Shown piece by piece: positions 19,556 through 28,528 of a stretch of 54,687 nt of DNA. Within the stretch, counting starts at the first letter, position 1. The number at the start of each line of letters is the position of its first letter. The DNA lies in assembly GCA_030849075.1 (NCBI GenBank), contig JASAOO010003400.1, positions 1-54,687 of the forward strand, in the 5' to 3' direction. The translations under genes and the position numbers were made by a program. The DNA comes from Zelonia costaricensis. Taxonomy: Eukaryota > Euglenozoa > Kinetoplastea > Trypanosomatida > Trypanosomatidae. A model generated the notes under the pieces. The model made no database searches, was not told the origin of the DNA, and saw nothing but the letters and a program-made list of their open reading frames with translations.

Positions 19556-21514
19556 ATGGCGGAGCTCACAAACCGACAGCTGCGGGCGCTCGCACAGGCG
19601 TGCCCCTTCTACCCACCTGTCGAGATGCACGGCGCGGACCAGCCCGCCGGTCTTATGTCATGTGACGCCACGAGCTCACCTGCGCCATCTCACGAAGAGT
19701 GGTTGCGGGAAGTTGTGCCGCGCATCGCCAAGACGTTCCCCGATTCGATTCAAGCATATCAGCAGCGCATCGACACGTTCGTCAAGGGCGAGGTCGTCGA
19801 TGAGCCAGACTCCTGCAGCTCCTCGCGCTCTGCTGCCGCCGTGGATGCGGTACTGCAGTTCTTCTTCACCGCGGCCAGCTCGATGCTGCCGTCGCGGGCC
19901 GCGCAGCATGCGAAGCGGTGCGCAAAGGCTGCCAGGTGCTTCACCGAGGCAGGCTTGACGCCGCTCACCGCGCGTGAGCTGCAGCTTCTGCGCCTGTATC
20001 AGCGCAAGCAGGAGCAGTACGCGTACGCTGTGGGAACGCAGCACCAGCTCCTCGCAGCTTCGCAGTTTGCCGTGCAGACCCTGCAGTCCGCTAGTGCCCC
20101 TGTCCTGGCTGCAGCCAGAGACGGTGTCGCGCTGATCAGCGCATCGCAGCGCGGGACGGAGGAGAGTCTGATGGCCTCGGCTCGCGAGAGCACATCGTTC
20201 CTCGGCGACGCCAGGCCGTCCTCAGCGTGGGCGGCACCCTCTGGTGCTGCTCCCACCTTCACCAGCATCCTTGCCCGCGTCCCCTACGCGGCGCCTCGTG
20301 CTCACCAGGCCGCCGCCGGCTCCGTCAGCAACACTGCTGCTCTCACAGAGCACAACCGTGATGGCGCGTCGCACGAGCAGCCGCGCTCTGGCCACCAGCC
20401 CCCGCCGCTGACCATCGTGCACCGCTGCGCCGGATGCCAGGAGGTGGGCGGCGACCTGCTTGTCTGCACGCAGTGCAGCGAGGTGCGCCATGAGGCGTGC
20501 GGTGGCCCCCACCCTCCCGAGCCGAGCTCCGTGGACGGGCGCATGCCGACGGTGAACGTGTGCCGGCGGTGTGCGAAGGAGCTGAACCTGTCCAGCAGCT
20601 CGTCGAGTCTCCGCAGCTCGACTTCCTCGAGTGAGCGGGCCGCCCTGGACGAGTACTTCAGCGCTGACTCCGACAGCGAGAGCAGCCTCTCCGGCTTCAT
20701 CGTGCACACGAGCGAGGACGAAGACTCTGACGGCGCGGCGAGCGGCGAGGCGGCGGGGCGTGAGCGCAGCAGCGAAGGCGCCACAAGCCGCGAGAGTGCG
20801 GAGGACAACCGTGAACACACAATGAACCTGGCCTCCCGCAGCGGCCGCCGTGCAGCCGCCGCACCGGTGCGTAACGGCACGGCGAAGGGCACCGCCCCCG
20901 CGCAGCATCGGCGCAACGGGAGGGCGGAGGGGCGACACGGCGAGGCCGACCACGTCCCGGTGGACACCTCTTCCAGCTCGTCGGCGTCGTCGTCGCAGAT
21001 CTGGAGCCGCTCCGCCTCGCTTGACCGCGCCCTCGCCGCCGCTGCCGCAACGTCCAAGAAGAAAAACAGCGGGACTGCGACGCGCCGGGAGGACAACAAG
21101 GCAGCGGACACGGCGACATCCACGACGACGCGCACGGCAACACGGCTTGACGAAGACTCGGATGACGAGAGCGAGTCGAGCGGTGCGGAGCTGGAGAAGG
21201 CGCGGGCGTCCACGGCGCGCAAGCGCCAGCGCCGCGAGGAGGGCGGCAGAGCCGACGCGCTCTCGGCGAGTGCGCCGCCCACGAAGCGGCAGCGGCGCAA
21301 GCAGGATGGGCTTGCCAACGCCAGCACTCCCACCCGCGCTGGTTCGCCTCCTGTGGCAGGCGTCGTGAAGTCGAAGCCGCAGCCTGACATGATGCTGGAG
21401 GAAGAGGAGCTCAGCGTGCTCGGCCTATCCACGCCATCGCCCGCGCCGGTGCAGAGACGCAAGGGCAGCAGCGGTGGTAAAGAGGGCCGGCGCAGTGCGA
21501 CCAGCGCAGCGTAG
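19556..21514 (+). CDS. PHD-finger protein
   Basis: This 652-residue protein carries one complete C4HC3 PHD-type zinc finger at residues about 291-339. The ligands are Cys291, Cys294, Cys304, Cys307, His312, Cys315, Cys336 and Cys339, spaced as in PHD fingers that bind histone H3 tails. The N-terminal 230 residues are predicted helical, with no domain I recognise. The rest is disordered: Ser-rich and acidic stretches alternate with basic clusters such as ARKRQRR and TKRQRRK that could be nuclear localisation signals. A chromatin-associated reader role is likely from the finger; its histone mark and partners are unknown. The frame extends upstream without ATG to 19448, so 19556 is the first ATG. 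Confidence 0.88.
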   Translation: MAELTNRQLRALAQACPFYPPVEMHGADQPAGLMSCDATSSPAPSHEEWLREVVPRIAKTFPDSIQAYQQRIDTFVKGEVVDEPDSCSSSRSAAAVDAVLQFFFTAASSMLPSRAAQHAKRCAKAARCFTEAGLTPLTARELQLLRLYQRKQEQYAYAVGTQHQLLAASQFAVQTLQSASAPVLAAARDGVALISASQRGTEESLMASARESTSFLGDARPSSAWAAPSGAAPTFTSILARVPYAAPRAHQAAAGSVSNTAALTEHNRDGASHEQPRSGHQPPPLTIVHRCAGCQEVGGDLLVCTQCSEVRHEACGGPHPPEPSSVDGRMPTVNVCRRCAKELNLSSSSSSLRSSTSSSERAALDEYFSADSDSESSLSGFIVHTSEDEDSDGAASGEAAGRERSSEGATSRESAEDNREHTMNLASRSGRRAAAAPVRNGTAKGTAPAQHRRNGRAEGRHGEADHVPVDTSSSSSASSSQIWSRSASLDRALAAAAATSKKKNSGTATRREDNKAADTATSTTTRTATRLDEDSDDESESSGAELEKARASTARKRQRREEGGRADALSASAPPTKRQRRKQDGLANASTPTRAGSPPVAGVVKSKPQPDMMLEEEELSVLGLSTPSPAPVQRRKGSSGGKEGRRSATSAA

Positions 21515-22245
21515 TCGTCTCCGTCGCCGCCCTTCTCCGTCAGACAGCGATGGTGACGAAGAGAGAAGACGATGCGATGTCTGACGCGGGGAGGGTGGGG
21601 GGGGGAGGAACGGCTTAGATTCGAAGAGATAGAAGAAAGCAGCGCAGCGTGCGCGCCGTCTGCATTGCTGCAGTTGCGTGCTCGCCGCTTCAGTCCCCGA
21701 CTACGTGTTTCGGCTGCGTTGCTGCTCGCTTCCCTGGCACAGGGGCCTCGCGGCGGATGCGTCAGACGCCTCCGCCTATGTCGGCTTTTTTCTTCCTTTC
21801 TTCTTTAACGGGTAACGCAGCATCCTAGCACACACACACACACATCGTCGTGCTTCACTGTTGAAGTGAGTTGGAGGCTTGATCCTCCGCATGAGGCCGC
21901 TGGCTCGTCGGCGGCAGCCGCCCCCCCCTCCCTCCGCTCTCCGCCACTCTCTGGACGCGGCGCCGTGCCTGGGCGAAGCGCCACCGCAGCTTGCTCTCAC
22001 GTGAGGGCCCTTCACGCTTTAGGAACAGATGGTTAGCGGCAGCGCCATGTCACGCGCGTGTCTTGACTTCTCACTTTCGTCTACCGTGTGTACCTTTTCT
22101 GCAGCTCCTCCCTCGGCTTGTACACGCGGCACGGAGCGTGTGCACACCCACATACCCACACACACATACACACTTCCGAGCTCCGACTCTCTCTCTCGTG
22201 CCTAGCGTACAGCGTGCCTCGATCGCGGTGCTGTACACGTGGACG
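21515..22245. other. Spacer between the PHD and basic-protein genes
   Basis: No gene is seen. The interval contains short CA runs (21830-21844, 22150-22172) and a pyrimidine tract ending in GCAG with the AG at 22103-22104, a candidate trans-splice acceptor for the next gene. Confidence 0.5.
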
Positions 22246-22530
22246 ATGGGCCGCAGCAACAACCAACGACGCCGCACCGCCAAGGCGCGCGGGCAGGCCT
22301 TCGTTCCCAAGATGGTTAAGAGCAAGGTGCGCAACGAGAACCGCCGGATGAGGATCATGGCAGTCAAGAAGGACCCGCGGCTGACCAAGAAGCTCTCGTA
22401 CGACAAGATGCGCACCAAGTCGGGCAAGATCACACAGCGCAAGTTCCAGTCCGGCGGCTACAACAACAGCGGACGGTTCGGCAAGGCGGCGGGCGCGAAG
22501 CAGAACGCGGCGAAGGGCAAGAAGAAGTGA
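22246..22530 (+). CDS. Small highly basic conserved-type protein
   Basis: This 94-residue protein is dominated by Lys and Arg throughout, starts MGRSNNQRRRTAKARGQ and ends AAKGKKK. It has no membrane segment. The middle (KMVKSKVRNENRRMR) reads as one basic helix, and the tail is Gly/Asn/Lys-rich. Composition fits a nucleolar, ribosome-associated or RNA-binding protein. I do not recognise a named ribosomal protein; a weak similarity in style to the LLP/LAPS18 nucleolar family was considered but is not secure. Codon use is GC3-biased like its neighbours, which supports coding. Confidence 0.8.
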   Translation: MGRSNNQRRRTAKARGQAFVPKMVKSKVRNENRRMRIMAVKKDPRLTKKLSYDKMRTKSGKITQRKFQSGGYNNSGRFGKAAGAKQNAAKGKKK

Positions 22531-23175
22531 GAGGCAGCCCCGCACGCGACGCTGCGTGCATGGCGCGTGGTGTGTACATGGAACGGTTAAGACAAGGTCT
22601 GCCTCACCTTCTTCATCTCCGTGTCGCCTCTATGTGTGTGGGGGTGGAGGGGTGGAGGCAGTGACGTTTGCGTTTAAACAAACACACGCACACAGTGACA
22701 GATGATAATGATGGCGCAGCGTATGAGGGACCGAAGAGGTGTGTGCGTGTGTGTGTGAAGCTGGCAAGTCGGGTGGCCTTGAGTAGTGCACACAGCCACA
22801 TCCCCCTCGCCCCACAGGCTCCGCCTGTAGCGGGTGGGTGCCACGTGGGTCGGTTGTGCGCCGTCCCGCCGCGCACAAGAATGCCGCTGCTTGTTCATCA
22901 CCTCCTCCTTCCCCTTGTCTGTCTATCCGCGCTTGTTGGCCTTGACCTGCTGCACGCTTCACCGCTGCTGTTTCTCTTCCCCCCTTCCCCGTGGCGCACC
23001 CCCCTCCACCCCCCGGTGCCACCCCCCGCCCACAGAAGAGCACACGGACCGGCGTGTGCGTGTGCGTGTCTCGTCGCCGCACTCAACTGCCCCTCTACCT
23101 CCTCTCTCTCCCCTCTGTAGCCCCCTTCACGACACCTCCCTTCCCCCAAACGCACACACTCTCTCTCTCTCCGCG
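22531..23175. other. Spacer
   Basis: No gene is seen. A short GT tract lies at 22739-22757. From about 22900 onward the sequence is C/T-rich, consistent with an acceptor region for the gene at 23176. Confidence 0.5.
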
Positions 23176-25383
23176 ATGCTGCGTCGCACGTGGCTGCGAT
23201 GGATGACGCTGTCGGAGGCGCAGCGGCTCGTGCTTGACGCGGAGGGCCGCCCCGCCCCCGCCCCGCGCGCCGCGCTGCCGCAGCTGCTCGCAGCCCTCAC
23301 CGAGCACCACCGCGCAGCCGGGGAGGTGTTCACCAAGGCGGCGCTGCAGCACGTGGTGCAGCTCGACCAGTCCAACGAGGACACGCAGCACATCGCCAAG
23401 GCACGCGCGGCGGCGGCGGCTCCGTCCGCCCCGCCGCCGCCGCAGGCTTCGCCTTCGTCATCGCAAGAGGCACCACCCCTGCCGCACCTCATCACGGAGC
23501 TGCTGCGCGCGTACCCGCACAGCCCCCACGTGCGGGAGCGGTGCTGCCGGTGTGTGGCCAACATGTGCCAGCTCAGCGCCGACGCAGCCGGCAGCGCGGT
23601 GGTGCCGGCTGCGTCGGCCACGGAGGGCGTCGCCGACACGCTGGTGACCGAGGGCGCCGTGGAGCTCGTGCTGGGCACGCTGTCCATGGCGAATCGCCTG
23701 AGCGGCAAGGGCCGCTGCTGGGCAGCCCTCGCGATGCTCAACCTCACGTGCATGTCGCACAACGGCGCCGCCCGTGCCACGGCCGCCGGGGCCGTGGACA
23801 CGCTCGCCGAGTTCATTCTGCTCCTGCTCGAGGACGCCCCCGCTGCCGCTGATGCGGCCACGGCAGCGCCGCCCATTCGCGGTCTTGCGGAGGAGACGAC
23901 CATCGCCCTCGACGCGGCGCTTGGTGCGCTGACGGGCGTGCTGGCCGCCGAGGCGCCGGAGAACGCGCGGGGCGTCTCCTTCAACTACGAGGCGGCAAGC
24001 TACAGCGCCGTGGACGCCGTGGTGCGGGCACTGCTCTTCACATCGGCGCTGCTCGTGCGGGACGGCCGCAACGACGGCGCCTACGCCGCCTCGCTGCCCT
24101 CGCGGCGCTACGGCGCGGTGCACTTTGCCAGCGCCTCCGCGACGCAGCAGACGGCGGTGGTGGTGCTGCTGCCGCTGCTGCACAAGGCCTGGATGGCGCT
24201 GCAGTCCGTGTGCGGGTGTGCCACGAACCTGCCGATGCTCTTCGATGTCGTCTACGAGGCGGCCAACGCCAATCAGGAGAGCATGGTGGTCGCGTCGCCG
24301 GAGGAGGCGGGCGGGGGCGGCGGGAGCGCAGGCTCGGAAGAGGTGCTCGTGATGACGGCGCAGACGGAGCGGCGGTACGTGGCGGCCCTGTCCAGCCTCG
24401 TCGATGGCGCACTGTTCCTCACGACGGAGTTGGAGGGCCTCGACGCGATTGGTGCGGAGGAGCTCGTGCGGCTGCAGCGCGATCTGCAGCTGTATGTCAT
24501 GGACGTCATGCAGTCCATGACGTCCTCGCGGAAGGACATCGCGCGCAAGGAGGCCGCCGCGGGGGCGGAAGGCAGCGAGGGCGAACCGGCGGACGCAGAG
24601 GCATCGGCTGTGTATCCCACCACCGCGGCGATGAGTGTGACGGACGTGCTGGCGTGCGGCTCCGTGGCGCACATGGCTCTCGCCTGCGCCGTCCGCCTAC
24701 ACGCCGAACATGAGGGCAGCAGTGGCGGCGGCGCGGTCGGTGCTGGTGGGCGGCGCCCCGCCATACAAGCCCCGTACCCGGCGCACGACTTCACGCTGCT
24801 GTCCAAGTCGCTCGTCGTGCTTGCGAATGTGGCCGAGGTCGGGGACGAGGTGGCGACCTCCGCCAACGCGGTGGCGGCGCTGCAGGCCGTCTTGAAGGAC
24901 GCGGCGGAGGCCGTCACGGCGCTGCCCACCGCCTACGGCAAGGCGCTGGCTGAACTGTTCCGACCCACCGAGGCGAACAAGACTGACGCGGCCGGCAGCG
25001 CCGCAGAGGCCGCCGCCATCGACTCGCAGGACCGCCTTTCGTTTCTCCAGCAGGCCGCGCTGGTGGGGCAGGTGTACGCGGTGCTCTGGAGCACGCTGCG
25101 CACGGCGCAGGGCGTGACAACGGTGTCGCAGCTGAGCGTGTTGCAGTCGGCTAAGGAGGTGCAGGCGGCGCTGCGGGATTCGTACGTGCCCGCGCTTGAG
25201 GCCGCCAGGCAGCAGTACGGCACCGCGGCGGGCGAGGCGGCGGCGACGGCGGCGTGGGTGGCCAACACGGCGGAGGAGACAGTGACGCGGCTGTTGAGGC
25301 TCTCGGATGAGCTCATCGGCAACCTGGAGAAGCTGTCGAGCGCGGCTGCTGCAGACCGACCTCCCAGCGCCACTGCTGTATGA
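23176..25383 (+). CDS. Armadillo-like helical-repeat protein, hypothetical
   Basis: This 735-residue protein begins with a basic, Trp/Leu-rich N-terminus (MLRRTWLRWMTLSEAQRL) that could act as a mitochondrial presequence. A low-complexity Ala/Pro/Ser linker lies near residues 75-105. Helical repeats follow. Two segments look like armadillo repeats: HVRERCCRCVANMCQLS, and GKGRCWAALAMLNLTCMSHNGAARATAAGAVDTL (given here only as the key stretch CWAALAMLNLTC with G-A-V-D-T-L). Further helical Ala/Leu-rich segments run to the C-terminus. Such repeats form protein-binding scaffolds. No enzymatic motif is visible. The localisation and repeat count are inference. Confidence 0.82.
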   Translation: MLRRTWLRWMTLSEAQRLVLDAEGRPAPAPRAALPQLLAALTEHHRAAGEVFTKAALQHVVQLDQSNEDTQHIAKARAAAAAPSAPPPPQASPSSSQEAPPLPHLITELLRAYPHSPHVRERCCRCVANMCQLSADAAGSAVVPAASATEGVADTLVTEGAVELVLGTLSMANRLSGKGRCWAALAMLNLTCMSHNGAARATAAGAVDTLAEFILLLLEDAPAAADAATAAPPIRGLAEETTIALDAALGALTGVLAAEAPENARGVSFNYEAASYSAVDAVVRALLFTSALLVRDGRNDGAYAASLPSRRYGAVHFASASATQQTAVVVLLPLLHKAWMALQSVCGCATNLPMLFDVVYEAANANQESMVVASPEEAGGGGGSAGSEEVLVMTAQTERRYVAALSSLVDGALFLTTELEGLDAIGAEELVRLQRDLQLYVMDVMQSMTSSRKDIARKEAAAGAEGSEGEPADAEASAVYPTTAAMSVTDVLACGSVAHMALACAVRLHAEHEGSSGGGAVGAGGRRPAIQAPYPAHDFTLLSKSLVVLANVAEVGDEVATSANAVAALQAVLKDAAEAVTALPTAYGKALAELFRPTEANKTDAAGSAAEAAAIDSQDRLSFLQQAALVGQVYAVLWSTLRTAQGVTTVSQLSVLQSAKEVQAALRDSYVPALEAARQQYGTAAGEAAATAAWVANTAEETVTRLLRLSDELIGNLEKLSSAAAADRPPSATAV

Positions 25384-26218
25384 GAGTCCGAATGCAGTGG
25401 TGAGGGGGAGGGCCAACGGCGCGCTGTCAGGTTGCTCGTGCCGCTCTCCTCTCCCGCGGTGGCGGAGCACACTCGCCGTGTGCGCCTACCGGTGGATCGG
25501 GTTCTAATGCACATCGGTGCCTCCTTCTTTCTCACACAAACACAGTTTACATCTCTTCCCCACACCTTCCCGCGCGGGGGGGGGAGGCCGGGGGGAAGGG
25601 TCAACGACCACTACGTGTTGAACAAAGCCGGCAATGACCGACACAACGACAGGCGGAGGAGGTGGAGACTCCCGCTTGTGGCCCGACACAGATCGGACTC
25701 AGTCTTGCAGGTGCACCGTTGGCTTTCCGGGACACCGCAACTGCGCGAGAGTGCAGGTGCACGGAGCAGTTTGCCGCGTGCTCCCTGCTGGAGTGCCGCT
25801 GTCGCGGCATCGGAAGGCTGTCACCGCGACGCATCGCCATGCCACAGCGGTTTCACGTGCCCGGAGTGTGCGAGTGCACTGCCGGCGCTTGCTCGCGCGC
25901 ACACACATCTCTTGCGCTCCTACCGCTCTTTCTTGCTCTTCATCTCCTCACTCGTGCTCCCTTCACACCCATCGCGTTGCAGCACGCAGGTTCTTGCGTC
26001 CACCCCCCCGCTCCTTCACATCAGTCATCTCCCACACCCCAGCTTTGCTCCTTTCCTTTATCCCAGTTCCACTCCCGAGCCGCAATCGCACCAGCTCGGC
26101 GTGTGTGCGTCCACGACGGGCTCTTTGCCCGAGCTTCTCTTTCTCTCTTCCCGTCGCCCCGAACATTAAAAAAAAAACTTCTAATCGATCGCGTTGGCAC
26201 AAGACAGAGACGAACGCG
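25384..26218. other. Spacer
   Basis: No gene is seen. Pyrimidine-rich sequence covers 25900-26160. A run of 10 A lies at 26168-26177, and an AG at 26202-26203 lies about 15 bases before the next ATG. Confidence 0.5.
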
Positions 26219-27316
26219 ATGCACGCCGTCGAGGTCATCTTCAGCATCGGGCTGGTGATTGGGCCGTACTTGGGCTACGTCGTGCAGTACGCCGAGATCG
26301 TCAGGACAAACTCCATCGACGGCTATGCCCCGGTTGTCTCCGTCATCCTGCTGACGAGCAACACGCTGCGCATCCTGTACTACATCGGACACCGCTACCT
26401 CATCGCGCTGCTCCTCCAGGCCTTACTCGGCGTGGCCGTGCACGGGGTGCTGCTGTGGACGGTGCTGGAGGTGCACACACGTCTGACGCTGCGCGAGACC
26501 GCTGAGGACGCGTACGAGTATGGCGGGGCTGCCGGTATCGCGGCTGTGGCACCCGCGGCGATGGGGCCCGGCGCGGCAGCACGGGATGCTGCCAAGGCCG
26601 GCGGCAGCAGCGCGAAGCGCGACCCGACGCTCAACGAGGCAGAGGACCCCGCACAAACGCCGCACACGGCGGCCGAGGCGGCGGTGTGGGCAGCGGCTCG
26701 CGGAGGCGCGGACGGGTACGACGGCCGCACTGCTGGCGCGGCGCAGGCGGCGGATGCGAGCGACTACGCCCCGGCCTCGCACGCGGGCGGGTTCCAGGGT
26801 GCGGTGCACAAGCTGCTCAGCTTCCTGTTCTTCGTCGAGGACAGCATCGAGCACTCGCTGATGCGCCACACGCCGATTCAGTTCATGTACCACTACGTGA
26901 TCGCCGCTGTCGCCACGTTGGTCGCCGTACTCGTCTACTACGCGACGCTGGGGCGTGCGTGGAAGGGCGCGCCGGAGTTGGTCGGCTACGCGTCTCTCGG
27001 GATCGAGGCGCTGATGGTGCTGCCGCAGATCTTGCGCAACGCACGGCGGCGCAGCACGGAGGGGCTGTCGCTGCTGCTCATCCTCACCTGGGTCGGCGGC
27101 GATCTGGTGAAGGTGGTGTACTACATCTACGCCGGGCAGGCGCTGGCGTTCATCGTCTGCGGCTGCTTCCAGATCCTGCTGGATGTCGTAGTCGTGGCGC
27201 AGCTCGTCTTCTACCGCATCCTGAACCGGCAGGAGGGCACCAACGGCAGCAGTGACAACGTGATTAGCGTGTACGAGACGAACGCGCAGAGCCTGTCGCA
27301 CCAGAGCGACTACTAG
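26219..27316 (+). CDS. PQ-loop membrane protein, SLC66A2/PQLC1-like
   Basis: This 365-residue protein has two PQ-loop units. The first (residues about 5-85) contains GPYLGYVVQYAEIVRT, SIDGYAP and NTLRILYYIGHRY; the second (residues about 225-350) contains ALMVLPQILRN, RRRSTEGLSL and TWVGGDLVKVVYYI. The order and the RILxxxG motif match human SLC66A2 (PQLC1) better than SWEET sugar transporters. PQ-loop proteins of this fold move small solutes or act in organelle membranes; the substrate here is unknown. The canonical Pro-Gln of the first unit is replaced by Val-Gln, whereas the second keeps Pro269-Gln270. A hydrophilic Ala/Gly/Asp-rich insertion of about 110 residues separates the units. The first ATG after the pyrimidine/A-rich leader was chosen as start. 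Confidence 0.9.
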   Translation: MHAVEVIFSIGLVIGPYLGYVVQYAEIVRTNSIDGYAPVVSVILLTSNTLRILYYIGHRYLIALLLQALLGVAVHGVLLWTVLEVHTRLTLRETAEDAYEYGGAAGIAAVAPAAMGPGAAARDAAKAGGSSAKRDPTLNEAEDPAQTPHTAAEAAVWAAARGGADGYDGRTAGAAQAADASDYAPASHAGGFQGAVHKLLSFLFFVEDSIEHSLMRHTPIQFMYHYVIAAVATLVAVLVYYATLGRAWKGAPELVGYASLGIEALMVLPQILRNARRRSTEGLSLLLILTWVGGDLVKVVYYIYAGQALAFIVCGCFQILLDVVVVAQLVFYRILNRQEGTNGSSDNVISVYETNAQSLSHQSDY

Positions 27317-27665
27317 CTATGGGGGAAGCCGCGGCACCACCACGAATCGCGTGGTGAGTGGGTGGGCTGTGTGGTTCAGCCCTACGCAGAGACATGGGAG
27401 CAGATCAGCTTGCGACCAAGAAGGAGACGACGGAGGCGTGTGTGCTTGCGTCACGTGTGTGCTTCAGCGCCCCCCCCCCGCCCCCCCTCCCCTTTAAACT
27501 GTCCTCGAGCAAATACGGAGCCGACGAGCTCTTTTTTCCTCCTCCTTCTCCCTGCGCCCCTGCGCTGTTTGGCCTCCTCTCTCTCTGTGTATGTGTGTGT
27601 CTCTGTCTCTGCAGCACCCTTCCCCTCGCTGCGCTGCCGTAACGTGCACGTCGGGGTCGGCGCCC

Positions 27666-27696
<31 letters not shown>

Positions 27697-28528
27697 NTGT
27701 GTTTGCCCTCTAGTGTTGTTGCGGTGCTGCCCGCGACCCCATCGCGTGCGTGTCCCTCCCTTCGTTGTTTCCTATTAGTGAGGTGCGTACTGCACCGCCT
27801 CCGTTGTCATCGTGCGCGTGATCCTCGCTTCGTTTCTTCTTGCCTTGTCTCTCGCACCCCCTCCCTCCGAGCTTCTTCACTCTCGTCGCCGCGGGTGCCC
27901 GTGTGCGTGTAACTCTGTGTGTGTGTGTGCTGTGAACGGCGTCAGGGCAGTTCGCCCACACATGAGGTGGCCCTCTTCGGCGTCGGCGCTGCGCTGCGCC
28001 TCGACAAGGTGCGAATGGAAACACACGAAGCCGGGAAGGAGTGCACCACTGTGCGAGGTGGAGTTTGCGCTGGGGCAGCCAGCCCTGCAGGTGGGCACGG
28101 TGATTTCGGTGCGCAGCGCGTCACGTACGCTGGCTAGGAAACTACCGCGTAGGCGCGCAGTCGCCGACGCTCAACGTGCTTGCCTTCTATGCAGCTCGGC
28201 GTCCTCGACTCTGCGAGGTGACCCTGCGAGGTGTGCCTTGACGGTAGGCTTCTATGGCAACCGCCGACTTGCATGTTCGCGACTCCACTCACGCGATGCA
28301 CTCCACTTCAGCCCCTTCTTCATGGACACCTCGCCTTCCTTGCACACCCGTTCACCTACGCACAAACGCAGACACGTGCACCAACGCCGCCACTTCGGGT
28401 GATGCTCGGCGACAACCTTTTCCTCCAACAGCTCAGCACCCAACGCTGCACGGCCCGTTCAGCCTACGCGCACTCCTCACTGACCGACTGCGGTGCACCC
28501 GACTCCTACCCCCTCCCCCCCGCCCGGG
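27317..28528. other. Spacer with C homopolymer and N
   Basis: No gene is supported. The interval carries a C run of 29 bases ending at the ambiguous base 27697, a short GT tract at 27588-27600 and another at 27917-27929. An AG at 28430-28431 after a C/T-rich stretch is a candidate acceptor for the next gene. Confidence 0.5.
27668..27697. repeat. C homopolymer ending in N
   Basis: Twenty-nine C bases are followed by one ambiguous base. The true length is uncertain, and this may be a closed assembly gap. Confidence 0.8.

Noticed and set aside
26219..27316. SWEET/MtN3 sugar transporter identity
   Set aside because: The motif order (N-T-L-R-I-L-x-x-x-G and the ST-E-G-x-S segment after P-Q) matches SLC66A2/PQLC1-type PQ-loop proteins better, and the expected seven-helix SWEET pattern is not seen.
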